A stretch of 64,000 nucleotides of DNA from Perilla frutescens (GCA_026008535.1 BRKX01000015.1:24511501-24575500); one strand, 5' to 3'. Shown: positions 37,083-49,190, counted from the stretch's first letter. Translations and numbers: made by a program. Notes: generated by a model from the sequence alone, not told the origin.

Positions 37083-39250
37083 TTACATTTTCTTTTATTT
37101 TTTTCTTCAATTTTAATTTCTTTTGATTTAGTATAATTTTACATTATTATTTAGGGTTTATTCCACCCAATTATGGTATATAATTTTTTTTAATATTTAA
37201 TTTTCATTTTTCAGTTAATATAATTAATTTTTGGGGTTGATTATTCCAAACTTAGGGTATATAATTTTTTAAAATTTTCATTTCTAGAAATAAATATTAA
37301 TTATAATTAGTTATAATATAATAAATTTTATTTTTATAAAAAAAATACTATTAATAACATATAAGTTTAATGTTGGCACACAATGACCATATAAAGAAGA
37401 TCTCTACTCCTATATATATCCCCACAATTAAATAAATAAAATTGTTGGTTAAATCTTCAGTTCGTCTTTATAGCCTCCATTAATTTTTATTTTTTTTTCA
37501 AAATCAACACCTCATAGCCCTCCAGTACAATAGAACAAATAGAGTACTCTTAAGATTTTATTAAACCATTGTAAATGGAAGAAATAGAGTTAGATCTTTT
37601 GTAAAATGGTATCAGAATTAGTACTGACTCAATTAGAACATGAATCGAAACAAGTGCTATCACTATAGTTGGCATATTAATTAAGAATTTATGATTCTAA
37701 TTAAATGCGTCAGGATAATATCATATTGAAAAACATCTCTAATATATTTTCATCGACACCTTCTAAATCGAACATGTAATGTAAGGTTACACTGCACTTT
37801 GCTATAGAGATTAATATCTCAAAATTGATAGAGTATCCATTTACGATTAAGGGACAGTATTTGACACAAATTAATGTTGTGTTAATACATAGGATGTATG
37901 AGGGGGTGGCTGGGAAACAATATCAAGTGGAATTGTCCCAATCTCTCTCGCTCGCATCATTTTAAGACCATTATAGCGACTTCTCTCTTATTAAAGTAAT
38001 TCATATCCATCATCAAATTTCACATTCACATACCAAAATCATATATATTTTCTAACAATAGTATAATATTTTTTTCAAGTGATATATATATATATAATTT
38101 TAGAAGTTGAATCACGTTGAGAAGGATGCCAAATCTATGTCAACATTAATGTATACAAGTAGGATCCTCGCAAAGAAAAATGGCAGCAATTTGTTTTGGC
38201 CCAAAAATAAATTAAAACTTGGAATTGACGAAAATAAGAAATCATCATTCATCACCACGTGTTAGGGTACACATTATTAAGGTCTCATTCACATGTGTAT
38301 ACGATTTGGAATTGGGAGTGTCCGTGGCTAAATCATACCCAATCATTATAATTGTTTTTTCTAGTCTCATCTTAATCTAAGTGTTTCTTTTCTTCTTTTT
38401 TTTTTTTTTAATTTTTATTTTCCTCCTTAAATGATATAAAAAATAAAAACATATTTATCTGTCCCGGTCCCATTATAACATAATCCAAATGACAAAATGC
38501 ATTATAGTTTCCGGTCAATAATTCCATTCCATGTGTTTCTCTGATAAAAAAATATTAACATTTGGTTGTCTGAATTCCACCCAAATTCCAAAATCTTGGC
38601 ACAAGATAAGATCACATAATTAAGTGCATCCTAATCTATAAACGTTATGCCAATTTATGATAATTGTTCGTACACATTAATATTTTGTTGGCATTCATCC
38701 AAATATAAGAGACATGAATTATAAGAAATTAAATTCGGACACAAGAGCTACCTCCATTTAAGTTTTAACTCATAGTTGCTGGTGAATTTGACGTGGGATA
38801 GTATATCAGATTTGAAGTTCGAAAATTAGACCGTTTATTTATTTATTGCATAGCGGCGGAGTCTACTCACTCGTGGAAAAAAAAACAATTATAGATAAGA
38901 TAATTAAGTAGGAATCATTAATGAATTTAGACAAGATATGAAATGGCAAAAGCAAGGTAACTAAAATATGCAGACATAACAATGAATGCTTTTCATTCAT
39001 AAGGGAAAAAAGAGTAATTACCCCCCACCTATACACAGATATACCATCATCTTTCCCACCAACCATCTTAATTACTATCCCACTAAAATTTCCCATATAT
39101 TTAAAAAAAAAAACTTCCAAAAAAGGATAAAAAATAAAAATGCCCATATTACATGAACATTAGTAGTCTAACCCATCCCACATATGACAAAACTCTAAAC
39201 ATTAAAAGTGAAGTGAAATTAAACATAAATATAAATAATAATAATAAAAA
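37083..39250. other. Intergenic
   Basis: AT-rich with a weaker duplication around TTAGGG...GGTATATAATTTTTT at 37150-37275, an (AT)n run near 38085 and a T run near 38395. The 94-codon minus ORF at 38863-39147 is AT-rich and unrecognised. The part next to 39254 should hold the MIZ1-like 3' UTR. Confidence 0.5.
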
Positions 39251-39253
39251 AAA

Positions 39254-40033
39254 TCAAACTCTGAGCAAATAGATGCTGAGTTCGGGCCCTCCATTCCCAT
39301 CGGGATTCATCATGTAAAACGCCTCAGAATCTTTGCTGCCCACAACTCTCTCAAACTTTGCCCTCATGTACATCAGCTCTCCATCGGGCTCTGCCCCATG
39401 GCCCGGCCCGGGAAGCACACCGGCCCCCATGGATATCGGGCCGATTGCGTTGAGAACCTTCCACTCATCCGGCCCGCAATCCCTCCTCATCGCGTACCCG
39501 CACTTCTTCCCGTTGCAGTAAGTCCTCCAAACGGGCTCCTCCAGCAGCTTCGGCCCCTTCTTCTCGGCCCGCTTCTCGCACTCCAGCGCGATCCTCACCA
39601 GCCCGGACGCCATTTCCTTCACCAGAACGCTCGTCGGCGTGGCTAACTCGACGAGAAATCCCGGGCCCAGTTTGAAATCCTCTTGGAAGGCGAAATGGAC
39701 GTGACCGCGCCGGTGCCCGAAGAGGGTGCCCACGACTTTCGTTCCGAGGCCCGATGATAAGTGGGTTCGGGCCCTGCCGAGAGCCAGCGCCGACCGCAGC
39801 TTCGCCACGGCCATGACCGAGAGCTTCTTTCGCGGCGGTTTGACTGAGTCCGTGGAGCGCGAGTGCTGCAGCGGGAATCCCTGAAGTTCCTGTTCCTCCT
39901 CGGATTTGGAGGTGTCGTCGAGGCCCAAGATTTCTGTCATGTCGTCGTCTTCGACGATCTTCTTCTTCCAGTTGAAGTATCTCCGGGAGAAGGAGAAGGA
40001 CTCGTGCGGGTTTCGGGCAGTGATCGTCTTCAT
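39254..40033 (-). CDS. MIZU-KUSSEI 1-like protein (DUF617)
   Basis: A 259-residue single-exon protein. Residues 1-75 are variable, with a Lys/Asp/Glu-rich part and KPPRKKLS. From about residue 98 to 258 it matches the plant-specific MIZ1/DUF617 domain: GTKVVGTLFGHRRGHVHFAFQ, a LVELATPTSVLVKEM block, EEPVWRTYCNGKKCGYA, DEWKVLNAI, GAGVLP, and the C-terminal ELSIYLLRV. Arabidopsis MIZ1 is needed for root hydrotropism and works at the endoplasmic reticulum through calcium signalling; whether this paralogue does the same is inferred. Length is typical and the frame is clean. GC content is much higher than the surroundings, usual for this intronless family. The ATG at 40031-40033 opens MKTITARNPHESF, a family-like N terminus. 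Confidence 0.93.
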   Translation of the reverse strand: MKTITARNPHESFSFSRRYFNWKKKIVEDDDMTEILGLDDTSKSEEEQELQGFPLQHSRSTDSVKPPRKKLSVMAVAKLRSALALGRARTHLSSGLGTKVVGTLFGHRRGHVHFAFQEDFKLGPGFLVELATPTSVLVKEMASGLVRIALECEKRAEKKGPKLLEEPVWRTYCNGKKCGYAMRRDCGPDEWKVLNAIGPISMGAGVLPGPGHGAEPDGELMYMRAKFERVVGSKDSEAFYMMNPDGNGGPELSIYLLRV

Positions 40034-40235
40034 CTCTATCTATCGGCGAATGAAGTGTATGTGTGTGTAATTGTGTTGTTTGAGAAGTGGCCGGGATGAT
40101 GTTTTTATGGTTAGTTTTTGTATAGCATTTATTCTGACAAAAGAAGGTGAACAGCCCCACCAAACTGATTCAGGAAAATGTATGACAGAGCAGAATGGAG
40201 ACAACAAAATTAAGAGCGGAACACACACTAATACA

Positions 40236-40242
40236 TTTTATA
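40236..40242 (-). promoter_or_regulatory. TATA box of the MIZ1-like gene
   Basis: On the minus strand CTCTCTATAAAATG gives TATAAAA about 200 bp upstream of the ATG, preceded by a (CT)n tract (GA on +, 40242-40272), a common plant core-promoter neighbour. Confidence 0.6.
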
Positions 40243-40734
40243 GAGAGAGAAACTTATGAGAGAGAGAGAGAGTGGCAATGACAATGAGGGATTATATGTA
40301 GTCTGTGAGGGGACATGGATTTATCTCAAATCCTTTTCTAAATGGTGGGGGCTGTCTCTCACCCCTGTAACCTTACATTTTTTCTTAATATCATTAAATA
40401 AATTTAATTTTAATTCATATTTATTAGTAATTGAGAATTGCAACTACCGCAAAAACTTATATGTATTTCTCAATGTGTAAATGGATAAAAAGAGGCAAAA
40501 TAAAATAGTAATTGGGAAAAAAAAATCAAGATATAAGGTTATAGGAGTTATTTGGGTAATTTGGAGTGTAAATGTCTACAATACCCCTATGACACACTTG
40601 TTCCCACATTCCAATCATTGTGTAAGTGTACTATTTACACTTTTAATAACTACCTAATAAATACACACAACTAACATATAAAAATCCAATTTCATGAATT
40701 TTAGGGTAAGAGTTAGAAAGTGTGAAACTCTAAA

Positions 40735-42050
40735 ATAACGAAATTGTTAAAAATGAAAATAAGTATAACGTATTTTTTAAAAAACTAAGGTTAATGCACG
40801 TAACGAAAATTATTTAAAAAACTGACCTACCATTAACGTTTTGAAAACGAAAATAACCATAATAATTTTTTATTTAAAAAACTAACGTACATGCACGTAA
40901 CGATTTTTTTTAAAAAAACTTACGCTCCATTAACGAAATATAAGATAACGATTAATCTTTATTAATAAAGATTAATAAATGTATAACGATTATCACTTAT
41001 TAATAAATGTATAACGATTATCATTTGTTTTGAATTAATAAATGTATAACGATTATCATTTATAAATGTATAACGATTATTATTTAAAAAAGCCATAACG
41101 TTTATTTAAAAAAAATAACGAAAGTTTGAAAATATTGATAACATTTATTTAAAAAAGGATAACAAAAGCTAAAAGATATTGATAACGATTCTTAAATAAA
41201 AAGAATAACGAAGAACCATTAATAGTTATAACGATAAAATAAAAAAGCCATAACGTTTATTTAAAAAAAAATAACGAAAGTTTGAAAATATTGATAACAT
41301 TTATTTAAAAAAGGATAACGAAAGTTAAAAGATATTGATAACGATTATTGATTAAAATATGAACGAATAACGATTAATAGGTTATAACGATTAATTAAAT
41401 ATGATAATGTTTATTTAAAAAAAGAATAACGAAAGTTAAAAAAGTATTGATAACATTTATTTAAAAAATGATAACGAAAGTTAAAAGATATCACAAAGAT
41501 TATTATCGTTATCACAAAGATAACGCTAATTTAATTAAAAGAATAACGATAATTTAATATGTTTGTGATATAACGATTAAAATTTATAACGATAAAAGAT
41601 ATTGATAACTATTAAAATTTATAACGATAACGATTAAAATCTATAATGATAACTATTGATAATCGTTATGGTTATAAAAGCCCATAACGATTGTTTATTT
41701 AATTTCTTATAATGATAACTATTGATAATCGTTATGGTTATAAAAGCCCATAACGATTGTGTATTTAATTATCATTATTCATTATCGTTTTTCTCCTTTT
41801 AAATTATCGTTATTCATAAATTAAATTTTCGTTATGTTAATAAGAGAATTTTTGTTATTGGGAACTTTAACTTTCGTTATGGAAACATTAAATGTTCGTT
41901 ATGTTTAAATTACGTTTTCGTTGTGTTAAAAATTAAATTTTTGTTAATGTAAAATTAAATTTTCGTTATGTTTAAAAAATAAAATTCGATATTGATAAAA
42001 TTAAACTTTCGTTATATATAGTTAAATTTCGTTATTGGTGTATTAAGATA
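40735..42050. repeat. Left arm: ATAACGA array then TCGTTAT array
   Basis: From about 40735 to 41640 the motif ATAACGA(TT/AA) recurs every 15-45 bp on the + strand, with local duplications (TAAATGTATAACGATTATCA units; a CCATAACGTTTATTTAAAAA block repeated at 41090 and 41250; a 70-bp duplication at 41640-41770). From about 41680 to 42040 the motif flips to TTTCGTTAT. No ORF. Confidence 0.85.
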
Positions 42051-42149
42051 GATGGTTTGTTATGCTTATTTTTGAATTTTATGTTATGATAGATGGTTAG
42101 ACATTGTATTATTGTACGACATAGTGGCCGATGGGAGAGAGCTCAATAC

Positions 42150-42345
42150 GTAGATGGTAAACATCAACTAATATCAATAGAACAAATGGTAAACATCAAC
42201 TAATATCAATAGACTTATATCAATAGAACAAATGGTAAACATCAACTAATATCAATCGAACAAACGTGTCAATAGACTTATATCAATAGAACAAATGATA
42301 AACATCAACTAATATCAATCGAACAAACGAGTAACGATAAACATA
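42150..42345. repeat. Minisatellite with AAACATCAACTAATATCAAT units
   Basis: At least four units with AACATCAACTAATATCAAT followed by (A/C)GAACAAA and, in two of them, an added GACTTATATCAATAGAAC. It sits just downstream of the protease gene's stop codon. Confidence 0.85.
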
Positions 42346-42573
42346 AACGTATATCAACGTCCCCCACGAAACTGGGGTCGGCGTGAATGGCTGAGTGAGT
42401 AGATCCTCACTGCTACAGAATAACGATATCTCTAAATATCATCCTCGGATACAGCTAAGTCAGGAAGTCCGGAAAGCAATCGATCCACATACATCATAGC
42501 ATAAACGCCACAACTGACCCCGTCGAACTGCACAAACTGATCTGGGATAGACTTGTCCAGCCTCATTGCATAG

Positions 42574-43601
42574 TGTAACGACCCGAAAAAAATCATTTTT
42601 AACTAGTCGTTACCATTTTCTGAAAATATTGATTTCAATGAGTTAATTATATTGGTTAGTCCTATATAAGTCGCGCATTATTTATTATTAAAATGTGTAT
42701 CAAATTCTATTCATTATATTACATTATAAAGTTTATTTCTTATTATTAATTTTAGCAAAAATTATGACTCATTAATGGGCCAAATGAATTCAATATTTGT
42801 TTAAAACTCAATATTATTTTCAAACTAATATTTTCAATCCAAAGCCATCTTCTTCACATAGAGAAATCAAATGCATATTTCTTGCAAATCACACTTTCAA
42901 TCTTCAACCAAATTTGTGGAATTAAATCGCAATTAATTTTTAATCAAATCAATCAACCCCTAATTTGAAAGGTTCCATTTTTACGTTAAAAGAAAATGTA
43001 TAAAAGGGGACTCTAAAACTCATTTCATCACAACAATAAAAAAATATATATATTCAAAGCAAGTTCTTTATTTCTCTCTAGCTTTCGAAAGTCATGAACT
43101 TATTTTATGGTTTTCTTGCACTAGTTTTTAGAGAGGCGTCGCGCGTGGATAAACTTATAATTGTGTTATTTTTCAAAGAAACGGTTAAGGTGGGGAATCC
43201 AACGTGGATTGTTATGCAATAATTCATTTATCCTTATTATGCATTTTATGCAGTTTATATGTGGAAATTATATATTCGGCCTACGGGCTGCAGGAAAAGT
43301 TACTCAACCTACGGGTTGCATGTTCGGCCTAAGGGCTGCAGGAAAATGATACTCTATACTATGTATTTATTGTTCATATTGTGTATAATCTGGATAAATG
43401 CAGTAACCCCACTGAGTTAATAGCACTCACCCCAAAGCTATTATATTTTTAGGTTTATGAAGCTCGGGCGATGACGTGGAGACGGAGTGATGGTCAAGAT
43501 TAATTAAATATTATTTTAATTTAAATATTGCTTCCGCTGTATTAAACTCTATTATTTGAATAAATGAGATATTTCTATTTATTAAATTTTGGGACGTCAC
43601 A
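42574..43601 (+). repeat. 5' LTR of the short gypsy-type element
   Basis: Runs TGTAACGACCCG...GACGTCACA. It contains a 48-bp unit, TTCGGCCTACGGGCTGCAGG plus TTACTCAACCTACGGGTTGC, present about 1.5 times at 43275-43345. Confidence 0.93.
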
Positions 43602-43960
43602 GTTGGTATCAGAGCGGGTCTACGTTTCTGTAGACTTGCTAAAAAAAATATTTTATAATAAAAAAAAATCCATCACCAGTCTGCCGCATCACGCCGAATA
43701 AAGGTAAAAGAGGTTTACAGTCTATTTCTTATGTTAGTGACTGTCTACTCACATTCTTCGAAATAACGATTTAAAGGTGTTTTACTATTTTCAGGTTTAT
43801 GAAGATAAGATTTTGAAATTTCTAAAAGTGTTTTACTTTTTCTTCAGGTTCTCAAAGATAAGATTTTGAAAAAAAAAATGAAAGTGTTTTGCCCTTTTCA
43901 GGTTTGCGAAGATTTGATTTCGAAATTTCGAGGACGAATTTTTTTTTAAGTGGTATAGTC
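43602..43960 (+). other. 359-bp internal region with triple repeat
   Basis: Holds the initiator-Met primer-binding site, then three imperfect copies of a roughly 55-65-bp unit with GTGTTTTACT...TTCAGGTT and GAAGATAAGATTTTGAAA (about 43770-43930), then the chromovirus-like end. No ORF. Confidence 0.85.
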
Positions 43961-45036
43961 TGTAACGACCCGAAAAAAATCATTTTTAACTAGTCGTTAC
44001 CATTTTCTGAAAATATTGATTTCAATGAGTTAATTATATTGGTTGGTCCTATATAAGTCGCGCATTATTTATTATTAAAATGTGTATCAAATTCTATTCA
44101 TTATATTACATTATAAAGTTTATTTCTTATTATTAATTTTAGCAAAAATTATGACTCATTAATGGGCCAAATGAATTCAATATTTGTTTAAAACTCAATA
44201 TTATTTTCAAACTAATATTTTCAATCCAAAGCCATCTTCTTCACATAGAGAAATCAAATGCATATTTCTTGCAAATCACACTTTCAATCTTCAACCAAAT
44301 TTGTGGAATTAAATCGCAATTAATTTTTAATCAAATCAATCAACCCCTAATTTGAAAGGTTCCATTTTTACGTTAAAAGAAAATGTATTAAAGGGGACTC
44401 TAAAACTCATTTCATCACAACAACAAAAAAATATATATATTCAAAGCAAGTTCTTTATTTCTCTCTAGCTTTCGAAAGTCATGAACTTCTTTTATGGTTT
44501 TCTTGCACTAGTTTTTAGAGAGGCGTCGCGCGTGGATAAACTTATAATTGTGTTATTTTTCAAAGAAACGGTTAAGGTGGGGAATCCAACGTGGATTGTT
44601 ATTCAATAATTTATTTATCCTTATTATGCATTTTATGCAGTTTATATATGGAAATTATATGTTCGGCCTACGGGCTGCAGGAAAAGTTACTCAACCTACG
44701 GGTTGCATGTTCAGCCGACGGGCTGCAGGAAAAGTTACTCAACCTACGGGTTGCATGTTCGGCCTAAGGGCTGTAGGAAAATGATACTCTATACTATGTA
44801 TTTATTGTTCATATTGTGTATAATCTGGATAAATGCAGTAACCCCACTGAGTTAATAGCACTCACCCCAAAACTATTATATTTTCAGGTTTATGAAGCTC
44901 GGGCGATGACGTGGAGACGGAGTGATGGTCAAGATTAATTAAATATTATTTTAATTTAAATATTGCTTCCGCTGTATTAAACTCTATTATTTGAATAAAT
45001 GAGATATTTCTATTTATTAAATTTTGGGACGTCACA
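43961..45036 (+). repeat. 3' LTR of the short gypsy-type element
   Basis: Same as 42574-43601 but with one more 48-bp unit (2.5 copies at 44662-44780), which explains the 48-bp length difference. Confidence 0.93.
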
Positions 45037-46845
45037 CATAGCAATGGCTAGCTGGCCTAGTCCGACCACTCCAAAAACCAGCCTCGTGCATGAGGCGTGG
45101 CAGTAGACGAAGAAGTGGTACCAACTCTCGATCACGCGTCTCAGCAACCTCTATGTCATTCGAGTCGTCCATCTTGAATAATAACGAGTCATACAACTCG
45201 ACAGTCCAAGTCCGAAAGCATATACGGACAGTGACCCAATGATGGCCTCCAACATTGCATATCGTGTTCACCTGCAAATACAGTAACACTTATGAGATAG
45301 ATAAATACAAATCCTTATAAATAAAACATAATGTAGACTTGAAGATCACTTACATGCTCAGCCCTATTCCACGGACCCTCAAAGACGCCACCTAATCCCT
45401 TGATTATATCCTTCATTACGTCCGGGGGGAACCACCATAGATATCTATCATCTTCATACGGGTACCGACACTCAATATCATCGGGATGAAGTGATGCCCA
45501 TGCTCCTTTCAGTGACGTCTACAGAAAACATATTAACATATCAATTAAAATGACACAGAAAGTAATTGAATATGAAAAGAGAAGTTTTAACTCACAAATA
45601 AATGGGTAGAGCAAACTACAACGTCAGTCCTCTGCTGTCTACACAGCTGTCGACCTACTTCAAGAATGAAATTGTCAATGATTTCTGCATCGATCTCCCG
45701 TGAGTAATCCTCAATTCTGTCAAAAAGTGACTGGTGGGCTGTAGTGTTGTTCGCGATCAGGAACACATTATCATGAGTCTGAGACTGTCGGAATGCCACG
45801 TAACCAGTGACGTACTTCTCTCGATCCTGTCTCTCCAGAAGCTCCATTGTCGCGGACAGTGGACGAACACCCCGTGATGGGCAGACAGCCGCACAAGATC
45901 CAGTCAAATCACTAGCAGATGATCGGGCAGCCGAGGATTGAGCAACAGAACTTCCACCTCTACATCCTCTACCTCTACCTCTGCCCCCTTTCGTATGAGA
46001 AGTCGTGGCCTGTCTGGGGGGAGGAGGGGGGTGAGGTGTGGGCCCTCTGGGGGTGCTCGAGGTGTGGCATCCTTCACACCCAGTACACTCTCTCCCTCTG
46101 AACTCTGAAGGTCCTCTCTAGGGGGCGTGGGTCCTCTGGAAGGGGGCGGCGTGGGCCCTCTAGGGGGCGTGGGCCCTGTGGGAGGAGGCGTGGGCTCTCT
46201 GGGGGGCGTGGGCCCCCTAGGGGGAGGCGTTGGCCCTCTGGGAGGCGGGGTGAGCGATCTACGCAGTCGATCCTGAATGATGTTCTCTATCCGCGTAGAG
46301 AATGTATCAAACATCTGTCTCACACGACGCATCACTCGGTCTTCTACAGCTCCAGCAACGGCATCAACAAAGCGACCGAACTAGCTATCAGACGACTCCC
46401 CCGGACGTTGCCCCGATATCCTCATCTCGGGCTCTCTACTGCTCTCCTCCTCAGTCCTCCTAGGGCGCTTAGGTCGGGATGCTCGAGGAGGGCTCACTCT
46501 AGGATCTGATAGACGATCCTCATCCAAGGTCTTCTCACCCACCCCTTGCTCTGAGGGTCCAACACCCTCATCTGGCTCATCAATCAATCGATGCTGCTGT
46601 GGAGCCTGCTGCTGAGTAGTCCGGGTACTCCTACGAGGCCGTGATGGGCCCACAACGTCAGAGGACCTAGTGCATGTCCTCGGGATCACACGGCAAGCCA
46701 CGTTAGTAAGTAACTTCTTCTTCGAGGGCGCTCGAGGTACGACATACCTCACACCCAGTACACTCTCTCCCTCCGAACTCTGAAAGTATGGTCTCTGAAG
46801 CTCATCAGCTGATGGCACCATCAGTTGGATATCCAACTGCATCAG

Positions 46846-47335
46846 TGTTAGAAACACTAAGGAGAGAAAATTTATATGCCAAATTCAGCAAGTGTGAATT
46901 TTGGCTAAATGAAGTAATGTTCCTCGGGCACATTGTGTCAGCAGAAGGGATCAAGGTGGATCCTGCAAAGGTCGAGGCAGTGAAGAAGTGGAAATCACCA
47001 ACCAACATTCATGAGATAAGAAGTTTCCTCGGTTTAGCAGGATATTACAGGAAGTTCATTAAAGATTTTTCAAAGATAGCAATGCCAATGACACAACTTT
47101 TGAGGAAGAAGGTCAAGTTTAAGTGGACTGATACGTGTGAACAGAATTTCCAGGAACTAAAGACAAGATTAACAACTGCACCAGTCTTAACTTTGCCAGA
47201 AGGAGTGGAACGATTTATGATATATACAGACGCATCTAAATTGGGTTTAGGATGCGTGCTTATGCAAAATGGGAAGGTGGTAGCATATGCTTCGCGACAA
47301 TTAAGACCTCATGAACTGAACTACCCAACCCACTT
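46846..47335 (+). mobile_element. Ty3/gypsy pol fragment (reverse transcriptase to RNase H)
   Basis: Opposite in orientation to the host pseudogene. The open frame reads LYAKFSKCEFWL, VMFLGHIVSAEGI, IRSFLGLAGYYRKFI and IYTDASKLGLGCVL, typical of the end of chromovirus reverse transcriptase and the start of RNase H. It begins and stops abruptly within conserved blocks, has no LTRs, and lies between the donor at 47351/47350 and the acceptor at 46843/46842 of the protease gene, so it occupies an intron. It is only a fragment. Confidence 0.85.
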
Positions 47336-48339
47336 ATATAAAAAAATTACATGTCCATCAAATAATCTAGAGAAATCAGAGCTCCGGGATGAGAATGACC
47401 ACTTCAAGCAGCGAGGTGTGGTCAACTGGCCTCCAACGATGCCCAACCGACGTCTAAGCTCGGGGAAAACCTCACAGGCCCATGTCTGTAAAACAAATTG
47501 TCATATCTTCTGATTCAAATATCAAGTAGATAAAACGTAAATTTAACTAATTACCTGAACGGTCTATACAGGTCCATACCAATGATACGCTCCATCCTTC
47601 TCTCCGCCCATAGCCCGTCGAACTCTGGGGATGAGACTGATAAAGTGCATCAGCATCTGAAATGTGTACCCCCCCCCATGGAAAAGAATTCCAAGCATCA
47701 GCATCTTCCACCAGAGCCCACACCCAGCCATCGATCGCGTGTGAGGGGTCTATGCAAAATAAGATCCGATACACGACCAAGATGTTCGCAATCTTCACGT
47801 AGTCTGGAGGGTGATTGGGTAACCTCTTATCTGTGAACTTATCATACATCTGTGTCACAGTCGTCTTTTTCCCTTCAAATAATCGGTAAAAGATGCCGTT
47901 AGGCGGAATGGGATGAGCCGCATTCGGATCGAAGTTTGACGGGCCGAACTGTAAACCTGACACCAGTGCGAACTCTGAGGGCCCAAAGCGAAGTGTGGTT
48001 CCATTAACATAGAACCAACACTCTCTACCCTCACGTGCAGGATCCTCGACACGCACCTCGCGACAGATCAAGGTATGCATCGCCTTGCGTGCTATACTAC
48101 CCCCCTAAAGTCCAAAAAATGTCCAAAACATCCAGATCTAAACATCTGGATCGTAGCCTGACCACCAAAATGCTCTAAGACCTCCCTAATATTATTTATT
48201 AGCTCCAGCTTTATATACATCAAAATATTCGGCTTCAGCCTCTGGAGGGGTCGTCTAATCCACTGAATCTAATATTCACAATAGAAAATTAGACTGTTAT
48301 TAAATTATTAAATTAAATTTGTAGCTACATGTATTAAAC

Positions 48340-48483
48340 AATTATTACTATTATTGTTGTTATTATTATTATTAGATTAATTGTTGTTGTTATTATTATT
48401 CTTATTAAATAATTATTACTATTTATATTCACAATAGAAAATTAGACTGTTATTAAATTATTAAATTAAATTTGTAGCTACAT

Positions 48484-48559
<76 letters not shown>

Positions 48560-48716
48560 AAAATAAACTAGCTATTTGTATTAATTGTTTTTATTTTATT
48601 TTTTACTAATGGTATTATTTAGACTATTATTATTATTATTATTAAAAAGTATTATTATTTATATTATATATTTTTGTTATTTTTATTTTTTCGTCTAATA
48701 GTATTATTTAGACGAA

Positions 48717-48802
<86 letters not shown>

Positions 48803-49190
48803 GATTATTGTTGTTGTTATTATTATTAGAATATTATTATAATTACTTTTATTATTATAATTATTATTATCTGAAAATTATTATAATTTATATTAATTGT
48901 TTTTTTATTGTCTTTTTTTTACTAATAGTCTTATTTAGACTATTATTATTATTAGATTATTGTTGTTGTTATTATTATTAGAATATTATTATAATTACTT
49001 TTATTATTATAATTATTATTATCTGAAAATTATTACTATTTATATTAATTGTTTTTTTATTGTCTTTTTTTTACTAATAGTCTTATTTAGACTAATATTA
49101 TTATTATTATTATTATTAATAAAAAAAGTATTATTATTTATATTATATTTTTTGTTATTTTTATTTCTTACTAATAATATTATTTGGACT
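48340..49190. repeat. Long (TTA)n/(TTG)n triplet tract
   Basis: Nearly uninterrupted TTA runs at 48486-48558 and 48718-48800, with shorter runs and duplicated blocks (a roughly 180-bp segment, GATTATTGTTGTTGTTATTA..., appears at 48805 and 48955). The Leu/Tyr-rich ORF here is spurious. It separates the gene from the right arm. Confidence 0.9.

Larger units (their letters stand above)
42574..45036 (+). mobile_element. Short non-autonomous Ty3/gypsy-type LTR element, 2463 bp
   Basis: LTRs of 1028 bp (42574-43601) and 1076 bp (43961-45036) flank only 359 bp. Target duplications CATAG lie at 42569-42573 and 45037-45041. The primer-binding site TGGTATCAGAGC starts at 43604. The bases before the second LTR, TTTCGAGGACGAATTTTT, match the end of plant chromovirus internal regions. 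No gag or pol remains. About 11 substitutions separate the LTRs (about 1%) plus one 48-bp copy-number change. Confidence 0.93.
42432..48268 (-). pseudogene. DUF1985-Ulp1 (C48) cysteine protease-like gene, broken
   Basis: Minus strand. DUF1985 lies at about 48268-47555 (GCFGHFLDF, AMHTLICREV, YVKIANILVVYRILF, WNSFPWG). A small exon at 47485-47351 reads TWACEVFPELRRRLG between good splice sites. A Pro/Arg/Ser-rich disordered part follows (46842-45904), then the C48 catalytic region: exons at 45907-45595, 45518-45354 and 45271-45037, resuming at 42568 and stopping at 42432. Catalytic residues are all present: His in NVGGHHWVTV, Asp in VELYDSL, Gln in DQFVQFDG and Cys in GVSCGVY. Breaks: frame changes in a six-C run (48100-48105) and a nine-C run (47679-47687), an in-frame TAG near 47568, and an LTR element inserted between the Asp and Cys halves. 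Ulp1 enzymes cleave SUMO; activity of transposon-borne copies is unknown. Confidence 0.8.

Noticed and set aside
39465..40163. 232-codon minus-strand ORF overlapping the MIZ1-like gene
   Set aside because: It is the alternative frame of a GC-rich gene; the DUF617 frame has clear family motifs and a proper start and stop.
43161..44784. ORFs with repeated GLRAAGKVTQPTGCMF
   Set aside because: They are produced by the 48-bp tandem unit inside non-coding LTRs.
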